DNA of 64,000 nucleotides from Episyrphus balteatus (GCF_945859705.1 NC_079136.1:51350094-51414093), one strand, 5' to 3'; counted from the first letter of the stretch, positions 1-11,774 are shown. The notes: a model not told the origin generated them from the letters alone. Numbers and translations: made by a program.

Positions 1-405
1 TTACTCCAATTTTCTTCGAGAAATTGTGTAATTAACATAGTGTTTTATTAATTTCTTATGAGAAAAATATTAATTAACAAAAAAGAAGTGGTTAACAAGT
101 TTACCAGAAAACTCATACATTTTAAGATACTTGCGGGAAAGTCTCCACCAGTTGAAATCTTAAGAAGATGTGTTTTTTGTTTTAGTCTTAAAATACTAAG
201 AGTAAAAGATTTATTATTTTTTTTTCTTTAAGATAATATTAATTTAAAATGCAGTTACAACAAATATTAATTCAAATTTGTATGCAGATAAGATCCCGTT
301 TTTTTTGTATTTTTAATTTTAATTGCGAATATTGATTGATGGAGGTGTGTTGCAAAATGATTTACCAGATCCAATCCAGAATATTTTATCAATTTACCTA
401 AGTGC
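1..405. other. no gene recognised
   Basis: A+T-rich sequence with poly-A and poly-T runs. The short open frames carry no recognisable protein. It ends at the target duplication of the element that begins at 414. Confidence 0.6.
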
Positions 406-413
406 ATCATAAT

Positions 414-1377
414 TACGGTGACCATATTTCTGGAATCTAAACCCGGGACAGATAAAAAATTCATTTGATCGTTTTGAAAATATTGATTTTTCAAAAAAAA
501 AAATTAAATTTTTTCAAATGAGTTTTCATAATTTTTTCTTATTTTGACATCAAGATTTCCTAAACGATTTTATGGGAGCGTTTTTGTTGAAACCATTTAA
601 GTCGTTTACAAAACCAGAAATCAAGAAAATGGTTTTATAGCAATGTCTGTTATTAACATCTAAACATATATTTTTTTAATCAAAACCGGGAGAGCTGTTT
701 TTAACATTTTAATTTTATTTTAAATGATTTTGGAATTGTATGATCTTTAACACAACTTTTAACATGTCCTTAAAAGTTTTGAAACTTATCTGGGTTCTTT
801 ACTCTTCTTTATTCGAAAACATTTTACCTGGTGTAGCAACCTGACAGACAGAAGCTGGAACTAAATAATTGACGAACATTTAAAAAAAAACTAAAGCCTA
901 GTCTAGAGGCGAAACGAAAATTTTCATACAAAACCAGCACAAAATTTTGCTTTTGGTTGCACAATACGCAGCTTAGGTAACGAAATTCTTACCTGTGTTA
1001 GAATACATATATGGAGATTTTTTAATAGTTTGTCACTCCCATTTATTTGTCCAGGCAATTATTCTTGCAGCAAAAGTTTTTTGACTTTGGAGATTAAGAA
1101 AAATTTTCGTTTTGCTTCAGCAGCGTACTAGGTTTAATGCTTTTTCCGAAAAATTAGAAAAACTTTAATTTCCAGCCACTGTTTTCTAGTTTTCCATACA
1201 AAGTATTTAAAATATTGAATAATACAAAAATCAGAGAATGTCCAAATACGGGACAATCACGGGACAAATTACAAAATACGGGACACTTATACGTCCCGGG
1301 TTTCTTAAATAAAAACCCGGAACAAGCTGTAGAAATACGGGACAGTCCCGGGTAAACCGGGACGGATGGTCACCGTA
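414..1377. mobile_element. hAT-like non-autonomous DNA element, copy 1
   Basis: The 964 bp element starts TACGGTGACCAT and ends with its exact reverse complement. It is flanked by the 8 bp direct repeat ATCATAAT at 406-413 and 1378-1385, read directly from the sequence. Several CCCGGG/CGGGAC motifs lie just inside each end. No transposase frame is present. An 8 bp duplication fits the hAT or P superfamilies; hAT is my inference. A damaged second copy lies at 6720-7358 and 9632-9740. An inner inverted pair (about 893-935 and 1105-1137) carries the CCTAGT/CGAAACGAAA motif seen elsewhere in the window. Confidence 0.8.
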
Positions 1378-1385
1378 ATCATAAT

Positions 1386-3698
1386 CAACAAGATGGGGTC
1401 CCAGAATACTACAGTCATTTATTTAAAAATTGGCTAATGAAGAGTCGGTATTCTTTAGATAGGAAGAAATTAACTTATTCCACGATTTGCAAGATCTACA
1501 AACTCAACCTGTATTGACTTTTTTTTTAAAGGGAAAGGCATTGCTTATTTCACATCAATAGAAATTCTTTTACAACAAGAAAAATTTATTCTCGAACCAT
1601 CATCATGAAGGGCGCAGCAGCTAGCAGTTATAATCTATCATACCTACATAATATTGAGTTTCTACAATTAGTGAAGGTATAGCAAAGTATATAAGCGTTT
1701 TCTAAAATTATCACTAATTGGTATCAACTTAAAAGAAAGAGCGCTACTGTAAACCCAAAAATCTCCCCTTAAATATTTCTCATTTTATACGACTGTTTGA
1801 TTTTAATTTCTTTCGAAAAAAATTAATAATTTAAGAAATTTTCGTATAAAAAATATGTATGGAAATGAAAACTTGAACAAAAATGCAGTGACTTCTAAAT
1901 GAGATTTGTTAATCCACTTTATTTATATAGGCACAGTACTTTTACATTTCAAAGTTTGAATCGTTTTTTTTTTTAATTTTTTTTGAAGGTAATCCAACTA
2001 AGTGCCAAAATAGTTTTAAAAAATTCAATTTGCATAGTGATTTTATTATTTATTTTAATTTAAATGTCACTTAAGTCAAGGATTACACTAATAAACCTTT
2101 GGTCTTCCCTAAGAGTAAACAACAAAATAAATAACGAACACCGGTTTAAAATTCCATAAAGTTTGCAATGTATCTAAAGTTGAACATATAGTTTAAATAC
2201 ACAATTACACAAGATAATAATTAACTCAAGAATTTGTAATAATTTTTTTTTGCTAAGCTTTAAAGTCATTCTCCTGCATATATTCAACTTACAAGAAACT
2301 CTCATCATATTGCCTTAAACATTGACAATTTATTTATACTTTCTCTTTGTTCATTGAATCGATAACAATTTATTTATTCATATTTTTTGTAACCTTAATC
2401 GCACACAAATATTTAAACCAAAATTAAGATTCTTGTTTAATCATCTTTTTCTCCAATGCATAGCATAAAAACGGTCTCGAAAAATATGTACCTACTCACT
2501 TCTGGCAACATAAATTGGGTAATTTTGTGATAACAATGAGATAAACTTATTTGACACTCTGCCGCTGGTCTTCAATATATGTCTCCGAAAGCTTTTCAGA
2601 ATGCGTTTAAAAATATTAATGACCGAACCACTACTTCCCTTTCTTATCAAAAATTCTCAAAGTACCTTTCTTACAAAGCTCAATAGCTTATCAAATTATA
2701 TTCACAAATTGTATGGCCTCTTTGGACATTTGCATGCACTGGATGGAGACAGAGACTGTCACTAAATAATACTTTCCAAAAAAGTATAAATTAAATTCAC
2801 AAAGTAGATAGTAGGTACTAGCTAGCTAGAGTACGAGTAGAGAAACAAAACAAACACTCAATAAACTGTTGTGGAAGAGTGAACTTTGGACTTTAAAGTT
2901 CAGTTTAAGTGCAATTTTATGATAAGCATTATTAAACTCTGATAAAAATGTTAATAAAAATGCACAATTTACCCGAATTACTTGAACTTCGATCAAATTT
3001 GATAGATATCAAAACAAAAATATTAAAAAAAAAATGTTTTCTTTTTAAGATTTTTTGATACCGATTGATATTGCAAAATATAAGCAAGATTATAACTGAT
3101 GGTTGTCCGTCTGAGTTGGAAATTGGAATGGCTCTGTTGGGTTTTAGTTCAGGTTTGATTTGTATATGAATTTTGTTTATTGCAGAGACTGGATTATTAT
3201 ACTCTCTCTTTTTTCTGGAAATAGAATAACTTGCATAATTGTGACTGCAACAGTGCTGTCATTTGTAGTATATAGTGTTTTGAATGTTTTAAACAATTTC
3301 AAAATGTAAACAATTTTTATAGTTTTAAATTTAATTGCAGATGAATGCAATTTCGTATGAATTATATACAAATTGATCAAATGAAGAAACATAGTTAATT
3401 CCAAAAAAAATATTACTCATACGCCATAGTGACTTTTTTTTATTAAACGAACTTGGGTGCAAAATTGTATGGATCTGGATAAACTAAATATAAAACTGCT
3501 GACAAAAAATGCCAAGCTTATATAAAGTATAATAAGCATTAAACTGTTGGTTTCCGTAAAGTTAAATATAATATCGTCACCTGAAAAGAACAAAGCTAAC
3601 TCAATTTTGTTCGTTTTTGAGATATCTGGGTTTTCTTCTTCGTTGAATCAATGTGCAACAAGCCGACAACTAGTTTTCTGGACCATTGAAAATAATAT
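1386..3698. other. no gene recognised
   Basis: About 2.3 kb of A+T-rich sequence between two hAT-like elements. The only open frames are short and low-complexity. I see no splice-consistent coding exon, RNA gene or clear repeat boundary. Confidence 0.5.
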
Positions 3699-3720
3699 AG
3701 TGTGGTCATAGCCGTATTTA

Positions 3721-3757
3721 GGGGGGGGGGGGTTTGGGTGTTTAACCCCCCCCCCCC
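3721..3757. repeat. G12-spacer-C12 hairpin tract
   Basis: Twelve G at 3721-3732 and twelve C at 3746-3757 are separated by 13 nt. The two runs can pair perfectly, and the G run could also contribute to a quadruplex. It sits at the end of the hAT-like element. Run lengths may be unreliable in an assembly. Confidence 0.7.
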
Positions 3758-4559
3758 GAAATTTTTTTCAGAAAATCAAAAGATACCTATATTATAAACA
3801 TATACAATTCTAATATGTGCAGCACTAAATGATTTGTTTTGTATTTTAGTGATTTGATTACCTATATGAAAATCTCTCTTAAAATCACTACCAATTTTGC
3901 ATCGTTGCAGAAGCTGTCGATGAAGTTTGTATAAAGGAAAACAAAAATTGTTTGGTCCATTACAAAGAGTTTTTATCTCTTTGACCATTTCCTTAAGCAC
4001 TATGTTAACACCTTAAAATGCTCTTTTAAGAACCCTTTAAATACCACAAGTACTTATTGCTTATTGCTTATTACCCACTTTTGTTCTATGTTAACCTTAA
4101 ATCCAGTATGTAAGCGAAAATAAATGTATCGATTTATTCAGAGACTGTAGTACCTACCAACGCTAGGAAATAACCTCGAAAACTGGTAAAAAGCGGGATT
4201 TTCGATTTTCTAACGGGAATATCTCAAAAACGCGATGTGATAGAATTTTTCTGAGTTCGGATTCGAGCTCAGCATATAAAAAACCTTTAGAAAAGTATTT
4301 CTTGGTTTCTGTAACAAAAACCTTGTTGGCCATACTCAAAATAAAAAAAATGCGATTATACTTTTGCAATGGAAGAAAAACTTGTTTTTATTTCTAAAAA
4401 TTATAAGAGAAAGTAACGGGACATTTTGTTCTTCTCAATATTCTTGTTTTTTGATCCCCTTTAATAAAAAAAATAGTAGGGTGTCGCTGCAATATCCGGT
4501 TTTATATAAATAGCATTTTTATATGGTGCGAAAATCGAAAAAATATTCTGAAAGGTTCT

Positions 4560-5089
4560 GAAAGGGTACAAAACTTGAATAACATGGAAAAATTACCTCA
4601 TAAAAAAGTCGGATTTCTTAAGAAAAAAAAATGTATCTCGGTTATTTATGGAATATTAACAACAATGTTATACCATTTTGAAAAGAGAATTGAACACACC
4701 AACTTTTAAGGCAACTTGCCGAAACATTGTAGTGCATTTTTTTTACACTACGGCTCATTGAATTAGAGTCATGTAAAAATTTTTAGTACTAAGTTGGGTA
4801 AAAAGTAATATTTTCTTTAAAACTGATACAGCTGAGTTAAAATTTTTGAATGCATTTGATAGCAGGGTTATTCAAGGTTCCGTAACAAAAGAAAAAAATG
4901 AGAAAAATTAAGATTTGTAGTCACGGCACATGAAAAACCTTCACAGGGTGACCATTTTTTCGACTTTTTTTTCAAATGCCCATAACTCCAAAAATATATG
5001 GCTGCGATTTTTTTTATTATTTTTCTGATAACTGTCACTACCTACCCTATCTACCGTTTTCGTTTCGACGTTAACTTTTGGGACACCCT
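4560..5089. mobile_element. truncated copy of TA-type CAGGGTGTCCC hairpin element
   Basis: This closely matches the right portion of the intact element at 46043-46818, including the ending GGGACACCCTG followed by TA. The opposite terminal arm is missing. It lies inside the hAT-like element 3707-5461. The short minus-strand frame here belongs to the repeat and is not a gene. Confidence 0.7.
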
Positions 5090-5469
5090 GTATATTAAAT
5101 TGTACGAAATAATTTTTTTTATAAAGCCTTAGAATGGTTAAAATTTGTTTCTTAAAAAAAATTTTCTTGCTCGCTAACGCTCGCAATTTATTTCAACCAA
5201 CTTATCACTCTTTGTAAATTCGTTTACCGTAAGCAGGGATTTTTTAAACTTTTAACTACGAATTCCTCTCCTAAAAAATACTTAAAAAGGATATTGGCAA
5301 ATTTTTCGCTTCTACACAGTTCAAATGACTATTTGATTTAGCGGGATTTAGAATCGACTGCAGTTACATATAGTTGATACAAAGTATTGTGATTTCTAAA
5401 AACAAAATTTTGTTTGGTCTGAGCTAACCCCCCCCGAAACGAAATCCTAGCTACGGCTATGAGTGTGGT

Positions 5470-6389
5470 ATATTTTGTAAAGACTGCTTAGATTCTTGGT
5501 TTCTGTTATAAATAATGAAACATGTACCGATTTTCGTTGGTGTTACATTTTTCTTCCAGTTTTTGTGATATTAATTCTGGATTTCATCATTAAAAAAATT
5601 CACTCAAGATAATTTTGTAAACTTTTTAGATTTTTAACGCTTATAAGAAACGAAACATTTTCACCATGTTTAAAAAATTAATAAAATTTATATCAGCTGT
5701 TACGATACCTTTCTCACACATAAGTCAACCCATCAAAAAAACACCCTTTCATCAAAAATATTTTTAGAAATTTTATGAATCTTTTGTCTCTGCTTTATCT
5801 TAAACCTTCATCACGAATTTCGTCAATGTATCCTGTTTTTCACATGAGTTTCGGTAATATTTACCTGTTGAGGTCAAAAAGCAAGCAATAACTTTTCATA
5901 GAGCAATTGTATTGACTTTATGTCATTAGGTTCAGCATCATATGATGATATTCCACAAACAATTTTTTTCACTAGGTTTTTGACCTCACCCCCTCCCTCT
6001 TGTCCTCGAAAAAACACCCTTCTAAATTTAAAATTTTAATAAATAATTTTAAAACCCTTATGAGTTATGACTTTAAAAAAAAAACTCATTCACTCGTTCT
6101 GATTTTCGTTTTTTCGCAATACTTGCGTTTTAGAAAAAGAAGTGTTCCGCATTTCAATTCTTGCGAATTGTGGAGTTAACTTCATAACTTTATTTTTTAC
6201 TTTTTTCATTTCGTTTTGATTTTGGTACACCGTTTTTAAATCTGTGTGAAAATCAATTTTAGTAACGAATTCAATTCGAAGTGAAAATCAGAACAGGGGT
6301 AATTATCAAAAATTAAACCGTGTCGAAATAGTAACAACTTTTTCAAGTTATTTTATTTTATGGTTATTTTTCGGTTGATTCAAAATATG
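5470..6389. other. no gene recognised
   Basis: A+T-rich spacer with C-rich patches near 5985-6020. No coding, RNA or repeat structure could be supported. Confidence 0.5.
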
Positions 6390-6710
6390 TGCTTTCCTGT
6401 GGGGTTGATCGTTGATCTCAGAAAACACCGGTAAACTTGCCGACTTTGTATTGTTCCATTTCTGAGGCCAACTGAATCATGGTGATTTTACTTTTCCTGG
6501 TACCAGACGATTTTAGGTCTACCTTCTTTCTCACTAGATTCCCTTTTTGACAGGGTTCTCAGTTTGTAAGAGTCTCTCTTTTAAACATATATTTATAGAG
6601 GAAATGATCAATTTAGATCAGATACAAATACATCTGAGTTGGTAGTCTTCTATTTTTTGGAAGATGGTATTTTTAACGTATAGGATTCGTTAATAATTTT
6701 CATAAAAACT
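6390..6710 (-). pseudogene. degenerate RTE retrotransposon 3' fragment
   Basis: Aligned by eye, this minus-strand stretch follows the 3' end of the RTE ORF (7825-8110 minus strand and 18740-19030 plus strand), including the region coding the arginine-rich C-terminus. It has many substitutions and indels and no usable frame. It is much older than the two well-preserved RTE copies and abuts the second copy of the 414-1377 element. Confidence 0.65.
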
Positions 6711-7467
6711 TACAAATCTGGGGTCTATAATAGGTACTGTTAATAACTTCTAAAAAAATATTTTTTTCAATCAATCAAATGATTTTGAAATTGTATCATC
6801 TTTATTTAACTTTTAACATGTGCTTAAATGTTTTGAAGTTAAGCTGGGTTCTTTACTCTTTCATATGTTGTTCATTATTCGAAAAAACTTTTCCTAATAT
6901 AGCTTTTCAAATTGAGAAATACAAGCTGGAACTAAATAATTGACAAAAAAATTTAAAAACTAAAGCTTGAGGTGAAACGAAAATTTGCATATAAAACCAG
7001 TACAAGAAAATACAAAAATTTAGCTTTTCGTTACACATTTACGCAGCTTTACCAACGATATTCTTAACTGTGTTAGAATATTTGGAGACTTTTCAATCGT
7101 TTGTCATTGACATTTAACTGTTTAAGTAATTTTTCTTGCTCCAAAAGAGTTTTTTTTTGACTCAGGAAACTGTCGTTTTTTCGTTTTGCTACAGCAGCGT
7201 ACTAGGCTTAATGTTTTTATCGGAAAAATAAGAAAAACTTTTAATTTTAATTTTTAACCAACAAACCACTGTTTTTTGTTGTTTTCCGTACAAAGTTTTT
7301 AAAATTTTGTACAAAAAAATCAGAAAATGTGCAAATACGGGGCAATCACGGGACAAATCGCTTTTAGATAAAATTAAAAAAAAAAAATTAGAAAAAAATT
7401 AATGGCGACGGCACAGATAAAAAAGACATACAACTTTCATGATTTCACATACATGTATCAATATAAT

Positions 7468-7504
7468 AAGGTTCTATGTTATTCAAATTGCAACATAGAA
7501 CCTT
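7468..7504. repeat. AAGGTTCTATGTT hairpin
   Basis: Perfect 13 bp arms at 7468-7480 and 7492-7504, separated by 11 nt. Confidence 0.8.
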
Positions 7505-7731
7505 TTTACTGATTTTTTCAAACAAAAAAATACATTGATTTAAGTTACATCTGTACTCTTTAAACCAAAAAATTTGTACTATCCAACCTTAACTTTTGCA
7601 ATAATTCATAACCTAGATATTCTTACATCATATTTAAATTAAAATAATGTTTTTTGTGTGCCAAGAATTGGAAGTGATTTTTTGAAAACTTTTTTTTCAT
7701 AATCGAGGTTGGGAATTTCATAGTTCGTATT

Positions 7732-8485
7732 CTTCTTCTTCCTTTTTCTCGGCGCTGTTATGATCTCGATGTCGAGGGGATCATAACTATCCCACGTAAC
7801 TGCTTAACACTAGTGATCCGCCTGTGGGGTTCGCCGGGTTGACCTCAGAAATCGGCGGCAAGCCTCCCGGTTTTGTATTGTTCCATTTCTAAGGCCAACT
7901 GAATGCTGGTGGTTTTGCATTTGCTTGTACCAGGAGTTTTTAGGCCTACCTTTCTTTCTATTTCGTGTTGGAACGTTGTATGATATTGCTTTTTTGACGG
8001 GGTTCTCAGGATCTCTCCTTTGAACATGGCAATACCAACTGAGTCGGTCGTGTTCAATTTTTTGGGAGATGGTGTTTTTAACATGAAGGCTTCCTCGGAT
8101 CTTCGTACTTCTAATTCTATCAAGCTTTGTTACTCCTTCTGTCATACGAAGCATCTTCATCTCAGCTGCCGTTAACTTACTCTCATACTTTTTGTACATT
8201 GTCCAACATTGTGAACCGTATGTGAGTGCTGGACGCACAACTGCGGTGTAGAGTCTTCCTTTCAGCTTAGGGGGCATTTTTCGATCAAAGAAGATGGCAG
8301 AATTTTCCCGCCACTTCATCCACCCTACGCTTACGCGATGATTGATATCGTCATCACAAGTACCTTCGTTATTTATCATAGACCCCAGATATTTAAACTT
8401 TTCACACTTGGGAAGCACTACACCATTCAAATAAATGTCAGGAATAGGCCTGTGTGGATCAGAAAATGGGCAGCATAGGTATTCT
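7732..8485 (-). mobile_element. 5'-truncated RTE-type non-LTR retrotransposon
   Basis: A 754 bp minus-strand insertion between perfect 17 bp duplications. It is nearly identical to 18380-19136 of the longer plus-strand copy. It ends in a short 3' untranslated region and a GAA-repeat tail rather than poly-A. Short 3' regions with simple-repeat tails are typical of RTE elements. The 5' truncation point is at AGAATACC. Confidence 0.9.
7810..8484 (-). pseudogene. RTE reverse transcriptase C-terminal fragment
   Basis: The open frame covers the region after the catalytic palm: it continues from the KTEYLCC-like segment into a CDRKMPPKLKG-type region, a KMLRMT...VTKLDRIR segment, LSWYCHVQRRDPE and an arginine-rich end. 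The reverse transcriptase active site and endonuclease are absent because of 5' truncation. Only five residue differences separate about 206 shared residues from the copy at 17107-19136, so both insertions are young. It cannot encode a working enzyme. Confidence 0.85.
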
Positions 8486-8502
8486 ATTTCATAGTTCGTA
8501 TT

Positions 8503-9361
8503 AATAAACCAAAAGTTAAAGAAACACTTAAATTAATTAACTTTAAATAAAAGAAGTCACCTTAGTACCCAAAAAAAAAAAAAATTAACTAATTTTTAGT
8601 GGTATTTGGAAAATTGAGTATTTTTTTTTTCAAAGGTCAAGATTTTACTTTTAATCGTAGTGAACTCTTCGTTATTCATCTTTACAATTATATTAGTTTA
8701 TTTCTATTAATAGTTTCATCCAATAAAACTTTTTTTTACTTGAAGCTAATTTACTTACGTTATACATGGAGATGGAGACAAATAAGCAACTTAGAATCAA
8801 GATGATACTCCTCTAAAATCCAATCCTCTTAAATTAATAAGATTTCTAATAAAAATAAGTAAAATTTGTTTAAACATTTTTAAAATTAAAGTGAACTTCA
8901 TTTTAATAAAAATTTTCTTCTTCTTCTTAAGAAAATTTAAGTGTAGATACCTGCTAAGATTGAAATGATTTTTCATTAATTTTATGTACCTACTTATTAA
9001 AATAAAAGGATTAAACAAACTTTAAATTTTTTTTTGGCATAAATTTTGTACCGTAGATGATTGCTTTAAGACGACTGTCTTTCTGGCAAAAAAGCATGCA
9101 AAAATCCGATTGATTTAATACAAATTCTAAATGTTTTTAGCATGTCTTTTTTCTGTGTACCTAATTCAACAAAAGTAGGAATTGTTGTTTTCTATAAATG
9201 CAACAACGTGATTTGTGGTATTTTGTTCTGTTATTTAAAATAGATTTTGACTGTTTTGTGCAAAACTTGAATAAAATAAAATTAAATCAAAGACTATTTC
9301 ACGATGAAGTCACTTTTTTCATATAAAATGCATTTATTACATGTAAGCTCTTTATAACTAT
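8503..9361. other. no gene recognised (inside insertion)
   Basis: A+T-rich interior of the 7359-9631 insertion, right of the RTE copy. The short frames on both strands look random. Confidence 0.5.
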
Positions 9362-9388
9362 AAGGTTCTATGTTGAACATAGAACCTT
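9362..9388. repeat. AAGGTTCTATGTT hairpin
   Basis: Perfect 13 bp arms (9362-9374, 9376-9388) with a single-nucleotide spacer. A third half site with the same core begins near 9409. Confidence 0.8.
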
Positions 9389-9801
9389 TTTCAAATTTTT
9401 TCATAAAAAGGTTCTATGTCATTTTTAAAAAATGCTCATTGAATCCTTTTTTGTGGTGAAATTAATGTTTTTTTTTATGGTTTTATGATTTTTTTAGGGT
9501 CCTTTATAAGATTGCATCAATACTTGTAACTATTAACTATTTTATCCAAAAACCAGCCTTAAAATACTTTGAGATCGATTTTCTCAAAACTAAGGTGAGT
9601 TGACATACAACCCTATAATTCTCAGCCAGCGAAATTACAAAATACGGCACACTTATACGTCCCGGGTTTCTTAAATAAAAACCAGAGACAAGCTGTTGAA
9701 ATAGGGGACACCGTACATATAGGTCACTACGTATTTTACCGATTGATGGGACAAAACCTCCCATTCTCCTTTAGCAAAATAAAACCAAGAAAAACAGCTT
9801 A

Positions 9802-9807
9802 TTTATT
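9802..9807 (-). terminator. candidate NIP7 polyadenylation signal
   Basis: TTTATT on the plus strand reads AATAAA on the minus strand, about 100 nt past the NIP7 stop codon. Distance and sequence fit, but cleavage is not demonstrated. Confidence 0.45.
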
Positions 9808-9906
9808 CATTGATATTAAAAATTTAATAATTGTCTGTTTAATATTTTCATTTGACTGCACAATCTTAATCCTACTCAACCTTATTATAGAACTAATGAC
9901 CACTTT

Positions 9907-10521
9907 TCAGAAGAGTGTATCTTCTGATCGAATATACTCTCCAATATCCGATTGATGGAAGCAAACATTCACAAGTGGATCAGCCGTTTTACATTCCGTC
10001 GTTGATCTCGCAGTCACACCGAATCCAAGTGGCAAGTCGTTCATTGAATAAACAACAACTCCTTGATATTGGCCAGTGTTTTCTGTAATACGACCCAATC
10101 CGTTCTTTGGAATGTGATTTCCATAGAGAAACTGTTGTTCGAAGGAAGGCTTAACCCAAACTTTGTATTGAGCATAAGGAGCCAAATAATATAAAGCAGT
10201 GATGTGGAACTTAAGTTTGTTGGTTTTTGAGAATTTGCCAAAGCATGTTCCAACGCAAATTAAGCGCTCTTGGCCCATGCATTCGGAGAGCTTGAGAATT
10301 CGCTCGGAGACATAATAAACACGATCTCGATGTTCACGGAAGCAGTATGTTCCATCTGGACGGTCAATTAGTTGTTTAACATTGTTGCCGACGCTGAAAA
10401 TTAAAAAAAAAGGTAATTAAATTTGTTTGTGGAAAATAATGTGGATTATGAAAAATTCAACTCACTATTTGGAAAGTTTTTCGAAGAGAATTTTAGCTCT
10501 TTCATCACTTAATCGCTTCAT
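9907..10521 (-). CDS. 60S ribosome biogenesis protein NIP7 homologue
   Basis: The coding sequence is complement(join(9907..10393,10466..10521)), giving 180 codons, the usual NIP7 length. Exon 1 starts MKRLSDERAKILFEKLSK; Y19 is split across a 72 bp intron with GTGAGT donor and TTTTCAG acceptor. Exon 2 carries DRPDGTYCF, RDRVYYVSE, GTCFGKFSKTNK, YLAPYAQYKVW, FLYGNH, GLGRITENTGQYQGVVVYS and FHQSDIGEY, matching NIP7 throughout. The family has an N-terminal domain followed by a C-terminal PUA RNA-binding domain (here about residues 95-170). Known homologues act in the nucleus and nucleolus in pre-rRNA processing and large-subunit assembly. No frameshift or missing conserved block is seen. The start is the only ATG in frame with the family N-terminus. 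A candidate poly(A) signal lies downstream. Confidence 0.96.
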
Positions 10522-11337
10522 TATGTTATTTGGTATATGTTTTTTTTATTTAAAATATAGTAATTTGTCTATTTTTTGTTAAATTAAACAAAAAAATTAA
10601 TAAATGTTGGTGTTTCTTTGCGCCTCTGCCTCGTTTTTGAAAAATAAAAAAAAAAAAAAACACAAATGAAAGAACTGTCAAAATGACAGAGGCAACACGT
10701 GCGATTTGCGACGAAGTACACTTAGGACAAACACATTTTCTATGATTTCGTTTTACTATCGTCTGATAGATGGCGCAGTGTTATATCCGTTAAAATTTAA
10801 ATATTGGAAATTAAAAGGTGAACAAAATTAAAATTTCAAAGTCCCTTCATTTTAGTATAATTTTTTCTATTTTGTTCGTAATTTTCTCAACTTGCATGTC
10901 TGAGCCGCGAATTAAAGCAGGCGTAACTGATAGCTTATTGTAATCAAAAAAAAGATTTCGTAATTTGAAAGAAATTGAGTTACATTTAGCACAGTGCAAT
11001 TAATGGCGTTTTTAATTGGCAATCTGGAAGCAAAAAAAAGCAATCTGAATGCGGTCAATTGGGCAAAACTGACAGTTCTGATTCTGAAAAAAAGAGAATT
11101 TTTCTTCTGGTTTTAAAAACAGAATCAGAAGCAGAATCACTCACACATTTATAGATTTAAATGTCAGCAGTACAAAATGTTTGCAGCACAAATACAAATG
11201 AAATTTGGCGCGAATACACATATATGTGAAACATGTTAAACTCAAACAATACATTCACACCAAACTTCAGATTCTTCGGAATAAAAAAAAAAACTGTTCA
11301 ATTGGGATTCCGAATCGAAGAACAATTCCGGGTTGCC
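10522..11337. other. NIP7 upstream region; no gene recognised
   Basis: This holds the presumed NIP7 promoter and 5' untranslated region (minus strand). I see a pyrimidine-rich minus-strand TTCTTTC near 10668-10674, a small CTGTCAAAATGACAG palindrome near 10675-10689, and no clear TATA box. Positions 10990-11030 resemble the flank of the element at 11341 in inverse orientation. No divergent gene is apparent. Confidence 0.4.
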
Positions 11338-11340
11338 AAT

Positions 11341-11774
11341 GGGCACGTTCAAACAGCTATCGGATAGGCTATCTGGGATACCCGTATCTGGAATATCTAT
11401 TTGAACGAAAAGCTATCCAGATAGCTTGCCAAAGCAGCATAAAAAAATGAAAATATTGAAAAGAGGAAAATGTTTCTTTTAAGCAAATTCCTGTTTTTTT
11501 ATAGTTGCATAGTACTTGCACAATCGATTTAACTTTAATTCTTGCAAATTTATTTTATTTTCAAGCTGAATTATGGCGCGAATAGAAATCAAAATAAAAA
11601 ATAGCCAAATATTTATCAGCTGATCACTCGAATACCTGAGGTATACCAAAAATTCTCGGATACCTTCAGATTATTTTTTGACAGAAAATGGTTCGTTTCT
11701 TTGCTAGTTTTTAACACTGTTTACAACAACAAAAAGCTATCCGATAGCTTTATGTTAACTGTTTGAACGTGCCC
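11341..11774. mobile_element. Harbinger-like non-autonomous element
   Basis: The left end GGGCACGTTCAAACAG is matched by the right end CTGTTTGAACGTGCCC. It is flanked by AAT at 11338-11340 and 11775-11777. Removing it restores TTGCCAATTAAAAACGCC, which also exists in inverse orientation near 11003-11023. A 3 bp duplication and GGG-starting termini fit PIF/Harbinger by inference. CTATCCGATAGCT-like palindromes lie just inside the ends. No transposase is present. Confidence 0.75.

Larger units (their letters stand above)
3707..5461. mobile_element. hAT-like element with poly-G/poly-C termini
   Basis: The left end CATAGCCGTA and right end TACGGCTATG are inverse complements. The element is flanked by the 8 bp direct repeat AGTGTGGT at 3699-3706 and 5462-5469. 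Just inside the left end is a run of 12 G, a 13 nt spacer and a run of 12 C; a C8 run lies near the right end. It contains no transposase frame. Its interior includes a truncated TA-type hairpin element (4560-5089) and a block at about 4190-4320 resembling 16725-16835. The 8 bp duplication supports hAT by inference. Confidence 0.75.
7715..8502. repeat. 17 bp target-site duplication of the RTE copy
   Basis: ATTTCATAGTTCGTATT occurs at 7715-7731 and identically at 8486-8502, directly flanking the RTE fragment. This marks a target-primed insertion. Confidence 0.9.
7359..9631. mobile_element. insertion carrying palindromic AAGGTTCTAT motifs
   Basis: It is bounded by a 4 bp direct repeat AAAT (7355-7358 and 9632-9635); comparison with copy 1 of the host element fixes both junctions. 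The ends are only CGCT/AGCG. Inside are AAGGTTCTATGTT palindromes at 7468-7504 and 9362-9388, and another half site near 9409. An RTE copy (7732-8485) is inserted within it. It has no coding capacity outside that copy. The superfamily is unknown. The motif resembles repeats in the 15570-19222 element. Confidence 0.6.
6720..9740. mobile_element. hAT-like element copy 2, split by an insertion
   Basis: Positions 6720-7358 resemble about 650-1265 of copy 1. The similarity resumes at 9632 (AAATTACAAAATACGG) and runs to about 9740. The break corresponds to one position in copy 1, so the 2.27 kb between is a later insertion. The left end is lost next to the degenerate RTE fragment and the right terminus is mutated. 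No coding capacity remains. Confidence 0.7.
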
